In this document: positions 45,382-54,083 of the stretch, piece after piece
Layout: each line of letters begins with the position of its first letter
How positions within the stretch are numbered: the first letter of the stretch is position 1
DNA from: Pelagibacterales bacterium SAG-MED15
GTDB taxonomy: Bacteria > Pseudomonadota > Alphaproteobacteria > Pelagibacterales > Pelagibacteraceae
Length of the DNA stretch: 64,000 nucleotides
Assembly (NCBI GenBank): GCA_014654065.1
Contig: JACWDM010000002.1
Coordinates: forward strand, 124,001 to 188,000
Direction of reading: 5' to 3'
Position numbers and translations under genes: made by a program
The notes under the pieces: model-generated
Databases searched by the model: none
What the model saw: the letters and a program-made list of their open reading frames with translations, nothing else
What the model was told of the DNA's origin: nothing

Positions 45382-46516
45382 TTAATAATTTAATAGCATA
45401 ACTAAGCTGATTATCTGTTTCAGTATCTATCCTGAAGTCATCAGTTTCTTCACTAACAACTATATCAGGCATCACGCCAACCTCAGAAATTGACTTGCCT
45501 GAGGGTAAATAATATTTAGAAATTGTAAGCCTTATAGCCCCCTTATTTTTAAGTGGTATAATTGATTGCACAGACCCTTTTCCATAACTATTTTCACCAA
45601 CTAAAATTGCTCTTTTATGATCTTTTAATGCACCAGCTACTATTTCAGATGCTGAAGCAGAGCCATTATTTATTAAAACTACCAAAGTTTTTCCATTTAA
45701 AATATCTCCATCTTTTGCAAACCATTTTCTATTTTCACTTTCTTGTCTAGATTTTGTAGAAACTATTTCACCGCTTGAAAGAAAAAAATCAGAGATTTTT
45801 ATTGCCTGTGATAATAATCCACCAGGATTATTTCTTAAATCTAGTATAAAACCTTTAATTTTTTCATTATCATTGAATTCATTAAGTTTTCTTTTGATCT
45901 GTCTTCCACTGTTTTCATTGAATGCTGTAAGCCTTATATAACCAATATTATTTTCTAATATTTTTGATTTAACTGATCGTATTTTTATAATTTTCCTTGT
46001 TATACTAAAAACAAGAGCTTTTTTTACACCTCTACGCCTAACAGTAATCTCAATATCCGAACCGACGGGACCTCTCATTATTTCTACCGCTTCAGATAAT
46101 GTTTTTCCCTGAACTTGTATGTCATTAATTTTAACAATATAGTCCCCCGCTTTTACGCCAGCTTTATAAGCTGGAGAATCATCCAAAGGTGAGATAACTT
46201 TTACCACTCCAGACTCCATACTAACTTCAATACCAAGTCCTCCAAATTCACCACTTGTTTCTGTTTGCATATTTTGAAAAGTCTCTGGAGACATATAAGC
46301 AGAATAAGGATCTAAAGATTGTAAAACTCCATTTATAGCAGCATCCATAGCTTCAGACTGGTCAACTTCATCTACATATTCTTTATTAATTTTGTTTAAT
46401 ACTTCGCTAAATAAGTCTATCTTTTCATATATACTTTCCTTAGATGCAGAATACGAACTTTTACTACAAAATATTGAGATAATTAAAAATAAAATTATTA
46501 ATTTAAGTTTAATCAT
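45374..46516 (-). CDS. ctpA: Carboxy-terminal processing protease CtpA (S41)
   Basis: A 380-residue periplasmic serine protease. The N-terminus is a signal peptide (about 1-24). A PDZ domain (about 80-165; GLGIEVSMESGVVKV, GVKAGDYIVKIND) precedes the S41 catalytic domain with nucleophile Ser in NNGSASASEIVAGAL and general-base Lys in GENSYGKGSVQ. It trims C-termini of exported proteins and can act on peptidoglycan-related targets. The first bases overlap the end of rsfS by 4. Confidence 0.95.
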   Translation of the reverse strand: MIKLKLIILFLIISIFCSKSSYSASKESIYEKIDLFSEVLNKINKEYVDEVDQSEAMDAAINGVLQSLDPYSAYMSPETFQNMQTETSGEFGGLGIEVSMESGVVKVISPLDDSPAYKAGVKAGDYIVKINDIQVQGKTLSEAVEIMRGPVGSDIEITVRRRGVKKALVFSITRKIIKIRSVKSKILENNIGYIRLTAFNENSGRQIKRKLNEFNDNEKIKGFILDLRNNPGGLLSQAIKISDFFLSSGEIVSTKSRQESENRKWFAKDGDILNGKTLVVLINNGSASASEIVAGALKDHKRAILVGENSYGKGSVQSIIPLKNKGAIRLTISKYYLPSGKSISEVGVMPDIVVSEETDDFRIDTETDNQLSYAIKLLNG

Positions 46517-46863
46517 ATAAGGATCTTTTCTCTAGGTATCAATTCAGACCACATTTTTTCAAGCTCGTAAAATTTTCTTTTTTCTGGATTGAAAATATGT
46601 ATCACTACATCAATACCATCGATTAATTTCCAATCATTACTTTCACTTCCCTCTATTTTACAATTTTTAAGTCCATTCAATTTAAGTTTTTGTAAAACTT
46701 GCTCTGAGAGCGCCTGAATATGCCTTGAAGATGTTCCACTGGCAATAATCATATGGTCAGCAATTGAACTTTTGTTGGCTAAATCAATACTCACAATATC
46801 AAGCGCTTTATTATTATCTAGTGTATCTAGGATTATTGTTTTTAAATCTGAAATTTTATCCAT
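46513..46863 (-). CDS. rsfS: Ribosomal silencing factor RsfS
   Basis: A 116-residue RsfS/Iojap protein that binds L14 and blocks subunit joining in starvation. ASGTSSRHIQALSEQV, the EGSESNDWKLIDGIDVVIHIF segment and LEKMWS near the end are the family hallmarks. It lies 17 bases after nadD, as in most bacteria. rlmH, which normally follows, is missing: the next gene is ctpA with a 4-base overlap. Confidence 0.95.
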   Translation of the reverse strand: MDKISDLKTIILDTLDNNKALDIVSIDLANKSSIADHMIIASGTSSRHIQALSEQVLQKLKLNGLKNCKIEGSESNDWKLIDGIDVVIHIFNPEKRKFYELEKMWSELIPREKILI

Positions 46864-46880
46864 TAATTAAAAATAGACTA

Positions 46881-47405
46881 TCAAATTTCTCTTAATTTAG
46901 AAGATGAAATATTTACCTTCTTAAAATTAATAAATTTAAGTCCTTTACCACCCAATTTTTTGTAGGATTTAGATTTTAAAGATTTTGATTTGTATTTATT
47001 TCTATCAAAAACTAGTATTTTACTTATTTTTGTTATTTGCTTCCATTTTTCCCATTTGTGAAAATTAATAAGATTGTCAGCACCCATTATAAAAAAAATT
47101 TCCTTTTTTTTGTGTATTTTTCTAAAAAATTTTATTAAATCAATTGTTCTGTTTGATTTTGTTTTGTCCTCATAACATGAAACTGAGATAAACTTATTTT
47201 TAAGATTTATTTTTTTTGCATATTTAATTCTCTCAATTAGATTTTTAGAAGTTTTAATCTTAAACGGGTTTTTTTTAGTAACTGCCCAATAAATTTTTTT
47301 CAGACCAAATATATTCTTTGCTTTCTTTGATATTGCTACATGTCCTCTATGAGCTGGATCAAAAGTTCCGCCTAAAATTCCAATTCTTTCAATTTTATTT
47401 TTCAA
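46881..47405 (-). CDS. nadD: Nicotinate-nucleotide adenylyltransferase
   Basis: A 174-residue nucleotidyltransferase for NAD synthesis. The N-terminus carries GILGGTFDPAHRGH, the HxGH-type nucleotide-binding motif. MGADNLINFHKW near residue 108 and the SSxLR ending (ISSSKLREI) match NadD. It is slightly shorter than the usual 190-215 residues because the C-terminus stops soon after the SSKLR motif. Confidence 0.93.
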   Translation of the reverse strand: MKNKIERIGILGGTFDPAHRGHVAISKKAKNIFGLKKIYWAVTKKNPFKIKTSKNLIERIKYAKKINLKNKFISVSCYEDKTKSNRTIDLIKFFRKIHKKKEIFFIMGADNLINFHKWEKWKQITKISKILVFDRNKYKSKSLKSKSYKKLGGKGLKFINFKKVNISSSKLREI

Positions 47406-47407
47406 TT

Positions 47408-48658
47408 TTATTTTCTTATCTGTCCAGATCCATAAACTTCATACTTATAGGAAACCAACTGATTTAAACCTACAGGACCTCTCGGAGGTGTTTTGTTTGT
47501 TGAAATACCAACTTCTCCTCCAAAGCCAAACTCTCCTCCATCTGCAAACTGAGTTGATGAATTATGAATTGCAATTGCACTTTTAACATTTTTTAGAAAA
47601 TAATTCGCATCGGGTTTATTTGAAGTAACTATGGCGTCTGTATGCATTGTTCCATAATAATTTATATGCTCAATAGCTTCGTTTATATTTTTTACAACCT
47701 TAACAGATAGTTTTGGTGACAAGTATTCTTTTGACCAATTTTTCTTAGAAGCTAATTTAACTTTTCCATCGTAAATTTTTTTAATTTTATTATCAGCATA
47801 AATTTCACATCCCTCATTATTTAAATGATTTAAAATTGGATTAGTAAATTTTTTAACTATTTTTTCATGAAATAAAACTGTTTCTGTTGCTCCGCATATT
47901 GCTGTATTTCTTAATTTAGCGTTTAAAATAATTTTTTTTGCCATGTTCATATTTGCAGATTTATCGACGTAAGTATGGCAAATTCCTTCTAGATGTCCAA
48001 TAAACGGAACTGCTGATTTTTTTTGGACTTCTTTAACCAAACCTTTGCCACCTCTTGGGATAATTACATCAATGTATTCTTTCATTTTTGTAAGCATATA
48101 ATTTACTACTTGCCTGTTTCTTTTTTCAATTAATTGAACATAATTAGGATCAATGTTATTTTTTATTAAAGCTTTTCTAAATAAATTAACTAAAGTTTTA
48201 TTACTATTAAAAGCCTCAGAACCACCTTTTAGAATAACAGCATTTCCAGACTTAAAACAAAGGCAAGAAACATCCGAAGTAACATTAGGCCTACTTTCAT
48301 AAATAATACCTATTACACCAATAGGTATAGTTACTTTTTTAAATCTAAGTCCATTAGGCCTTTTCCATTTCTCAATAACTTTATCCACAGGGTCTTTTAG
48401 ATTGACTATTTTTTTTATTGAGTTTTCAATTTGTTTAATTTTTATTTTGTCTAAAATTAATCTTTCAATCATATTATTTTTAAGACCTTTTTTTATTGCA
48501 AAACTAATATCTTTTTTATTTTGTTTAATAATATTTTTTTCATTTTTTTTTATTAGAATTGCAAAATCAAGGAGGACTTTGTTTTTTTTCTTAGTATTTA
48601 CTGATTTAAGAACTGCTTTTTTTGATTTTTTTCCAATGTGGTCTAAATATTTTTTCAT
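47408..48658 (-). CDS. proA: Gamma-glutamyl phosphate reductase
   Basis: A 416-residue enzyme of the aldehyde dehydrogenase superfamily, the second step of proline synthesis. GVIGIIYESRPNVTSDV, the catalytic Cys in NTAICGATETVLF and the ending GEFGFGGEVGISTNK...GPVGLNQLVSYKY are characteristic. Its start touches the proB stop, so the pair is translated together. Confidence 0.97.
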   Translation of the reverse strand: MKKYLDHIGKKSKKAVLKSVNTKKKNKVLLDFAILIKKNEKNIIKQNKKDISFAIKKGLKNNMIERLILDKIKIKQIENSIKKIVNLKDPVDKVIEKWKRPNGLRFKKVTIPIGVIGIIYESRPNVTSDVSCLCFKSGNAVILKGGSEAFNSNKTLVNLFRKALIKNNIDPNYVQLIEKRNRQVVNYMLTKMKEYIDVIIPRGGKGLVKEVQKKSAVPFIGHLEGICHTYVDKSANMNMAKKIILNAKLRNTAICGATETVLFHEKIVKKFTNPILNHLNNEGCEIYADNKIKKIYDGKVKLASKKNWSKEYLSPKLSVKVVKNINEAIEHINYYGTMHTDAIVTSNKPDANYFLKNVKSAIAIHNSSTQFADGGEFGFGGEVGISTNKTPPRGPVGLNQLVSYKYEVYGSGQIRK

Positions 48659-49764
48659 TAAACTTCTACCATATCATCTTTATGTACGACTTCAGATTTT
48701 GTTATATATCCTAATAAACTTTCTATTTTATCTGAATGTTTCCCTTTTATTTTAAGTATTTCTGAGGATGTGAATGAGCTTAAGCCTCTAGCATATTCTC
48801 TTAAGTTTTTATTTAAAATCTTTACATGATCCCCTTTATTAAATTCTCCTTTGACATCAATTATACCAGCAGCCAATAAACTTTTACCTTTTTTTAAAGC
48901 TGTGATCGCTCCCTTATCTATTATCAATTGTCCTTTTGGGGATATTGAACTTATTATCCATTTTTTTCTAGCATCAAGTTTTGAAACTTTGGGTAAAAAC
49001 CAAGTACAATTATTCTTTTGCATTATTTTTTTTATTGGTCTCATATGTAGTCCATTAGCAATAGCCATAGAGCATCCAGATAGTTGACATAATTTAGCTG
49101 CGTCTATTTTAGTTTTCATGCCTCCCTTACCATAGTTGCTTACAGTTCGTGTTGCAAATTTTTCTATCTTACTATCAATATTTTTAATTTCTTTTATTAG
49201 TTTTGCATTTTTAAATACCTTTGGGTTTTTGTCGTGGAGTCCATCTACATCAGATAAAAGAACCAAAGAATCTGCACTTGATATTTGTGCAACTCTTGAA
49301 GCCAATCTGTCATTATCTCCATATTTAATTTCTGAAGTTGCGATACTATCATTTTCATTAACTATTGGCACAAAGTTCATTTGAAATAAGTTATTTATTG
49401 TACGTTTTGCATTAATTGCTCTTCTACGCTGCTCCGTATCTTCAAGTGTAAGTAAAATTTGTGAAAAATTAATTTTTGTACTACTGAAAACTTTTTTGAA
49501 TAAATTCATGAGCTCAATTTGTCCAATAGATGCAATCGCTTGGCTTTTATCTAATTTTAGTTTTTTCATATTTAATCCAAGTTTTTTACATCCTAATGCA
49601 ATAGCACCTGAGCTGACTAGAATAACTTTTTTATTTTGTTTTAAGAGATCTCTTATGTCCTTCGAGAACTCAGCTAACCATTTTTTTCTAATAATCATAT
49701 TTTCATCAATTAACAATGAGGAACCAATTTTTATTACTATTATTTGAGATTTTTTAAGATACAT
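48658..49764 (-). CDS. proB: Glutamate 5-kinase
   Basis: A 368-residue kinase that phosphorylates glutamate for proline synthesis. The kinase domain (VIKIGSSLL, LVSSGAIALG, NENDSIAT, YGDNDRLASRVA, GKGGMKTKIDAAK) is followed from about residue 275 by a C-terminal PUA domain. It begins inside the last 11 bases of obgE. Confidence 0.97.
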   Translation of the reverse strand: MYLKKSQIIVIKIGSSLLIDENMIIRKKWLAEFSKDIRDLLKQNKKVILVSSGAIALGCKKLGLNMKKLKLDKSQAIASIGQIELMNLFKKVFSSTKINFSQILLTLEDTEQRRRAINAKRTINNLFQMNFVPIVNENDSIATSEIKYGDNDRLASRVAQISSADSLVLLSDVDGLHDKNPKVFKNAKLIKEIKNIDSKIEKFATRTVSNYGKGGMKTKIDAAKLCQLSGCSMAIANGLHMRPIKKIMQKNNCTWFLPKVSKLDARKKWIISSISPKGQLIIDKGAITALKKGKSLLAAGIIDVKGEFNKGDHVKILNKNLREYARGLSSFTSSEILKIKGKHSDKIESLLGYITKSEVVHKDDMVEV

Positions 49765-50737
49765 ATTTTAATAATTTTGATTTTATTACAGAAATAAGCT
49801 TTTTGTCTAATGTTGATATAGATAAAACTTTTCTTTTTACTTTCTTTTCAAATTCTTTTACTTTTTTATTTAAACTATCATTATCAATTAAATCAACTTT
49901 ATTAAAAACTATTAGTTCATCTTTTTTTACTAGTTCGTTACTATATTTTTTTAATTCGTTTCTAATTTGTCTATAATTTTTAACTAAGTTATCTTCACTC
50001 ACATCAATTAAATGAAGGAGAGTTTTACATCTTTCTATATGTTTAAGAAATTTCATTCCAAGACCGATACCAATATGCGCTCCCTCTATTAATCCAGGAA
50101 TATCTGCAAGGGTAATTTCTTTATCATCGTATAATGCAACACCTAAATTTGGATTTAATGTTGTAAATTTATAATTTGCTATTTTTGGAGTTGCACTTGT
50201 TATTGAAGCAAGTAAACTCGATTTTCCAGCATTGGGCATTCCAATTATCCCAATGTCAGCAATTGTTTTAAGCTGAAGCCATATCCAAAAATCTTCTCCC
50301 TTAGTACCTTTTGTAAATTTTCTAGGCGCTCTATTAGTAGATGATTTAAACCTTGTGTTTCCAAATCCTCCTCTTCCTCCATTAGCTACAACAAATTCTT
50401 CATTCTGTTTTTTAAAATCATAAATCAATGTTTTATTATCTTCTTCAAAGACTTGAGTTCCTAGGGGAACTTTTAAAAATAAATTTTCACCACCTTTACC
50501 AGTTTTTTTTTTACCTTTTCCATCACCACCTCTTTTTGCTTTAAAATGTTGCTGATAACGATAATCAATTAACGTATTTAAATTTCTCTCAGATTTTAAA
50601 ATTATAGATCCACCTTTTCCACCATCTCCACCATCAGGCCCACCAAATTCAATAAATTTTTCTCTTCTAAAACTCGGAGATCCAGATCCTCCATCTCCAG
50701 CTTTTATATATATCTTAACTTGATCTAAAAATTTCAT
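49754..50737 (-). CDS. obgE: Obg GTPase
   Basis: A 327-residue ribosome-assembly GTPase. The glycine-rich Obg domain covers about residues 1-157 (AGDGGSGSPSFRREKF, GPDGGDGGKGGS). The G domain follows with P-loop GMPNAGKSSLL near 165, switch II DIPGLIEGAH and specificity motif NKVDL. It ends soon after the G domain, as alphaproteobacterial ObgE often does. It follows rpmA in the classic rplU-rpmA-obgE order. Confidence 0.97.
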   Translation of the reverse strand: MKFLDQVKIYIKAGDGGSGSPSFRREKFIEFGGPDGGDGGKGGSIILKSERNLNTLIDYRYQQHFKAKRGGDGKGKKKTGKGGENLFLKVPLGTQVFEEDNKTLIYDFKKQNEEFVVANGGRGGFGNTRFKSSTNRAPRKFTKGTKGEDFWIWLQLKTIADIGIIGMPNAGKSSLLASITSATPKIANYKFTTLNPNLGVALYDDKEITLADIPGLIEGAHIGIGLGMKFLKHIERCKTLLHLIDVSEDNLVKNYRQIRNELKKYSNELVKKDELIVFNKVDLIDNDSLNKKVKEFEKKVKRKVLSISTLDKKLISVIKSKLLKYVS

Positions 50738-50771
50738 GATACAACGTCTTTTAAGTTAAATGTTGTATTGA

Positions 50772-51026
50772 TTAATTGGGTTTTACAGAAACAAAAGTTC
50801 TATCAGATTTGCTCTTTTTAAACTTAACAGTTCCTTTTATTTTTGAAAATATTGAATGATCTTTGCCCATCCCAACATGCTCGCCTGGAAAAATTTTTGT
50901 TCCTCTTTGTCTAACAATTATATTCCCAGGAATTACTTGTTGGCCACCGTATTTTTTAACACCCAATCTTCTACCAGCACTATCTCTACCATTTCTCGAT
51001 GATCCACCTGCTTTTTTTGTTGCCAT
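50772..51026 (-). CDS. rpmA: 50S ribosomal protein L27
   Basis: An 84-residue L27 ([22 protein letters not shown], then [30 protein letters not shown]). The N-terminal tail reaches toward the peptidyl-transferase centre. It begins right after Met without the cleaved extension seen in Firmicutes. It follows rplU with an 11-base gap. Confidence 0.98.
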   Translation of the reverse strand: MATKKAGGSSRNGRDSAGRRLGVKKYGGQQVIPGNIIVRQRGTKIFPGEHVGMGKDHSIFSKIKGTVKFKKSKSDRTFVSVKPN

Positions 51027-51037
51027 AAGTTACCTGG

Positions 51038-51439
51038 TTATTTTGCTTTTGGTTCTTTAGTTACTTCTTTTTTTTTAATTTCTTTAATTTTTTCTTCAGC
51101 TTCAGAAAATATCTTTCCATCTTTAGAAAAAATTTTGTTTATCTTTATTAACGAAAATTCTTGTCTATGACCATTTTTTCTTCTTGAATTTTTTCTTCTT
51201 CTTTTTTTAAAAATTAAAATAGTTCTATTTTTTCCATTTTTTACTAAGTTAGCTTCAACTTTTGCTCCATCAATTTTTGGGGACCCTACTTCAGCAATTT
51301 TATCATCACCATAAGCCAGGATTTCTTTAAACTCTATTTTCGAATTAGCGTCTACTTTTTCTAACTTTTCAATTTTAAGAATTTCTCCAGTTTTAACTTT
51401 ATACTGTTTTCCACCTGTTTGTATTACTGCAAAAGACAT
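51038..51439 (-). CDS. rplU: 50S ribosomal protein L21 with basic/acidic C-terminal tail
   Basis: A 133-residue L21 (FAVIQTGGKQYKV start, KRRRKNSRRKNGHRQEF rRNA-binding segment near 78-94). The last 30 or so residues (SEAEEKIKEIKKKEVTKEPKAK) exceed the usual 103-residue core and form a Lys/Glu tail like those on S16 and L19 in this window. An AGGAAA ribosome site and a promoter lie just upstream. Confidence 0.96.
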   Translation of the reverse strand: MSFAVIQTGGKQYKVKTGEILKIEKLEKVDANSKIEFKEILAYGDDKIAEVGSPKIDGAKVEANLVKNGKNRTILIFKKRRRKNSRRKNGHRQEFSLIKINKIFSKDGKIFSEAEEKIKEIKKKEVTKEPKAK

Positions 51440-51466
51440 TTTTATTTCCTAATTTTTATATCCAGC

Positions 51467-51494
51467 AATATAGTTCCAGACCTATTTTAGTCAA
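51467..51494 (-). promoter_or_regulatory. Predicted promoter of the rplU-rpmA-obgE operon
   Basis: On the minus strand TTGACT (51494-51489) and TATATT (51472-51467) are separated by 16 bases, a near-consensus sigma-70 promoter. The implied start lies about 20 bases before the rplU ATG, giving a short leader with an AGGAAA ribosome site. The site sits between gloB and rplU, so it separates the ribosomal operon from the metX-metW-gloB unit. Confidence 0.7.
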
Positions 51495-51504
51495 GATCAA
51501 TAAA

Positions 51505-52221
51505 CTAGAAATTATCCTTTAAATCTCTTAGTTTTGAAAATTCTTCAATAGATTTAGCTCTCAAGAAAATATTACAAGCTAACTCATCTTTAATTGTAGT
51601 TGGGACGGTTGGTTCTTTTTTTTTTAGCTTTTTCTCTATTTCAAATATTTTATTTTTTAAATTTATATTCTTACTGTCATATTCAATACAAAATAGAGAA
51701 TTATTAAGGGTGTACTCGTGACCACAGTAAACTTTAGTGTTTTCAGGAAGGTTTTTTAATTTTTTTAAAGATTCATACATTTCCTCATATGTTCCTTCAA
51801 ATATCCTTCCACAACCTAGAGAGAAAAGTGTATCTCCAGAAAATAAAAATTTGTTTTCATAAAAATGAAAAGCAATATGGCCAGATGTGTGTCCCGGAAT
51901 AAATATAATTTTTGCTTTGAATTCTCCAGATTCCCATATTTCATTATCTGTCAAGAAAATATCTATACCTGGAATTCTATCTTTATCATTTTTATAGCCT
52001 AAAATTTTTGCTGAATATTTATTTTTTAAATCATTATTACCACCTACGTGATCAAAATGATGGTGAGTATTTAATATAAATTTTAAATTAAGCTTTTTAC
52101 TTTCAATAATCTCTATGATTGGTTTTGCTTCACTTGGATCGACAACCAAAGCATTTTTATTTGAGTCTATAACTAAATAAGAATAATTATCTGTTAAACA
52201 TTTAATAATTTCAATATTCAT
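51505..52221 (-). CDS. gloB: Hydroxyacylglutathione hydrolase (glyoxalase II)
   Basis: A 238-residue metallo-beta-lactamase fold enzyme. THHHFDHVGGN near residue 53 binds the metal pair, and GHTSGHIAFHF, FSGDTLFSLGCGR and CGHEYTLNN are the other ligands and glyoxalase II signatures. It releases D-lactate from S-lactoylglutathione; a D-lactate-type dehydrogenase is encoded at 1602. It begins directly after metW. Confidence 0.94.
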   Translation of the reverse strand: MNIEIIKCLTDNYSYLVIDSNKNALVVDPSEAKPIIEIIESKKLNLKFILNTHHHFDHVGGNNDLKNKYSAKILGYKNDKDRIPGIDIFLTDNEIWESGEFKAKIIFIPGHTSGHIAFHFYENKFLFSGDTLFSLGCGRIFEGTYEEMYESLKKLKNLPENTKVYCGHEYTLNNSLFCIEYDSKNINLKNKIFEIEKKLKKKEPTVPTTIKDELACNIFLRAKSIEEFSKLRDLKDNF

Positions 52222-52776
52222 TTATTTTTCTATAATAAAAATACCCAGTTCTGAAAAAAAATTTACATAATTTAAGTTTGGACAATTTATCTTTATTTTT
52301 TTTTTATCACAATAATTTACAAAGTCCTTGATCGTACACATATGTAAATTAGGGGTATTATACCATTCATTAGGTAGATTTTTCGTAATTGGCATTGTGC
52401 CTTTGAACAAAAGATTTAATCTAACTTTCCAATGACCAAAGTTTGGTATAGATACAACGGCTTTTTTACCGACTCTTAATAATTCATTCATTACTTTTTC
52501 AGGATCTAAGAATGCTTGAAGAGTTTGGCTTAATATAACAAAATCATAAGATGAACTTGGAAATTGTTTAAGATCCTTTTCCGCATCTCCTTCAATAACT
52601 GTAAGACCTTTTGCAATACACTTTTGAATATTAGCTTTAGAAATCTCAAGGCCTCTTACATTTTCAGTTATATTTTCAGTTATGTATTTCATCAATTCTC
52701 CATCACCACAACCAACATCTAAGACTCTTGAATTTTCTTTTAATAGCTTTGCAATTGTAAAAAATTCTTTTTTCAT
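52222..52776 (-). CDS. metW: MetW methyltransferase-like protein
   Basis: A 184-residue protein with a class I SAM-binding fold (SRVLDVGCGDGELMKYI near residue 20) and the MetW pattern SQTLQAFLDPEKVMNELLRVGKKAVVSIPNFGHW. MetW is encoded with MetX in many proteobacteria and is reported to work with it in homoserine O-acyl transfer. Its start overlaps the metX stop by 4 bases. Confidence 0.92.
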   Translation of the reverse strand: MKKEFFTIAKLLKENSRVLDVGCGDGELMKYITENITENVRGLEISKANIQKCIAKGLTVIEGDAEKDLKQFPSSSYDFVILSQTLQAFLDPEKVMNELLRVGKKAVVSIPNFGHWKVRLNLLFKGTMPITKNLPNEWYNTPNLHMCTIKDFVNYCDKKKIKINCPNLNYVNFFSELGIFIIEK

Positions 52777-53894
52777 TTTATTTTTTTATATGAGGTTTCT
52801 AAATAATTTTTTACTGCATTAAGAAAATCTGGAATATCTAATAAAAAGGAGTCATGCCCCTTATCTGAATTAATCTCCACAAATCCCACATTTTTTCCAA
52901 TTGCATTCAAAGCAATTACAATCTCTCTATTTTCTGGAGTTGGGTAAAGCCAATCTGAGGTAAAAGAAATTATAAAAAATTTAGAACTTGTTTTTTCAAA
53001 TGCCTTAGATAAGTTGCCACTGAACTGTTTTGTTAAATCAAAATAATCCATTGCTCTAGTAATATATAAATAACTATTAGCATCAAATCTATCAACAAAA
53101 ACAGAACCTTGATATCTTAAGTAACTTTCAATTTGAAAATCTGCATCAAAACCAAATTTTAAATCATCTCTTTCTTGAAGTTTTCGTCCAAACTTTTCTT
53201 GTAATCCTTTTTTTGATAAATAGGTTATATGCGCTGCCATTCTTGCTACAGCCAGTCCTTTATCAGGGTTTTTTTTGTTTTCTGCATAGAAACCTTCCAT
53301 CCAATTATGATCTGCCATAATCGATTGCCTACCTAATTCATTTAAGGCAATATTTTGAGCTGAATGACTTGCAGTACAAGCTATTGGTATTACCGTATGA
53401 GATTTATCAGGAAAGTTTGATATAAATTGTAGAACTTGCATTCCACCCATTGAACCACCAATTACAGAAAACAATTTTTTAATATTAAAATATTCTAAAA
53501 GATTATATTGAGCATTTACCATATCATTTATTGTTATTACCGGAAAATTAGTTCCAAATGGTTTTCCTGTTGAATTATCTAAATGACTAGGTCCATATGA
53601 ACCCATACATCCACCGATTACATTTGCACAAATAACAAAAAACTTGTTTGTATCTATTGCTTTATCAGGTCCAAGTGCATAGCTCCACCACCCCTCTTTA
53701 TTAGTAATAGGATTTTTTCCAGATGCAAATTGATCACCAGTTAATGCATGAAAAACTAAAATTGCATTATCTTTTTTTTCATTCAATTTTCCATATGTCT
53801 CATATGCTAATGGAAAATTATGTATTGTCTTTCCACAGTCAAGCTTTAGTGGTTTTTCAATAACTATTTTTTTTATCTTATCAATTTTATTCAT
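52773..53894 (-). CDS. metX: Homoserine O-acetyltransferase
   Basis: A 373-residue alpha/beta-fold acyltransferase. The nucleophile is Ser148 in GGSMGGMQ; the acid lies in FTSDWLYPT and the His in DKGHDSFLLD. It transfers acetyl (or possibly succinyl) from CoA to homoserine, the committed step to methionine. The N-terminal THNFP-like and CANVIGGCMGSYGP segments are typical of MetX. Its leader carries a SAM-II type aptamer, so expression should fall when SAM is plentiful. The divergent neighbour is hisC. Confidence 0.96.
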   Translation of the reverse strand: MNKIDKIKKIVIEKPLKLDCGKTIHNFPLAYETYGKLNEKKDNAILVFHALTGDQFASGKNPITNKEGWWSYALGPDKAIDTNKFFVICANVIGGCMGSYGPSHLDNSTGKPFGTNFPVITINDMVNAQYNLLEYFNIKKLFSVIGGSMGGMQVLQFISNFPDKSHTVIPIACTASHSAQNIALNELGRQSIMADHNWMEGFYAENKKNPDKGLAVARMAAHITYLSKKGLQEKFGRKLQERDDLKFGFDADFQIESYLRYQGSVFVDRFDANSYLYITRAMDYFDLTKQFSGNLSKAFEKTSSKFFIISFTSDWLYPTPENREIVIALNAIGKNVGFVEINSDKGHDSFLLDIPDFLNAVKNYLETSYKKIK

Positions 53895-53929
53895 ATTTTT
53901 TAAGCTGAGAATTGAGAGATCAAAAAAAA

Positions 53930-53980
53930 CTTATTTAGCGGTTTTTTTATCGCGCTCGCAATTCAGTTAAATCAGCGCTC
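53930..53980 (-). promoter_or_regulatory. SAM-II type riboswitch aptamer before metX
   Basis: Read on the minus strand, GCGCTGATTTAAC is followed by ATTGCGAGCGCGATAAA and, after an A-run, CGCTAAATAA. Order and bases match the SAM-II (metA motif) aptamer as I remember it: the P1 stem is GCGCT/AGCGC (53978-53974 with 53956-53952), and the ATTTA of the loop can pair with the downstream TAAAT as a pseudoknot. SAM-II elements are known before metA/metX in alphaproteobacteria. A related class, SAM-V, is known from Pelagibacter with a similar core; I favour SAM-II but cannot fully exclude SAM-V. Confidence 0.85.
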
Positions 53981-53984
53981 TTTT

Positions 53985-54013
53985 TATGTACTAAATCATT
54001 TTTATTATGTCAA
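53985..54013 (-). promoter_or_regulatory. Promoter of the metX riboswitch transcript
   Basis: On the minus strand a consensus TTGACA (54013-54008) and TACATA (53990-53985) are separated by exactly 17 bases. The implied start is about 53978, so the transcript would begin right at the aptamer's first helix. The perfect spacing and fit to the aptamer make this one of the best-supported promoters in the window. Confidence 0.75.
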
Positions 54014-54083
54014 TTTTAAAAAAAATACAGCTAATTTTGCTATTAAATTTTATTAATTTATTTATAAGATTGAGGTTAAAATT

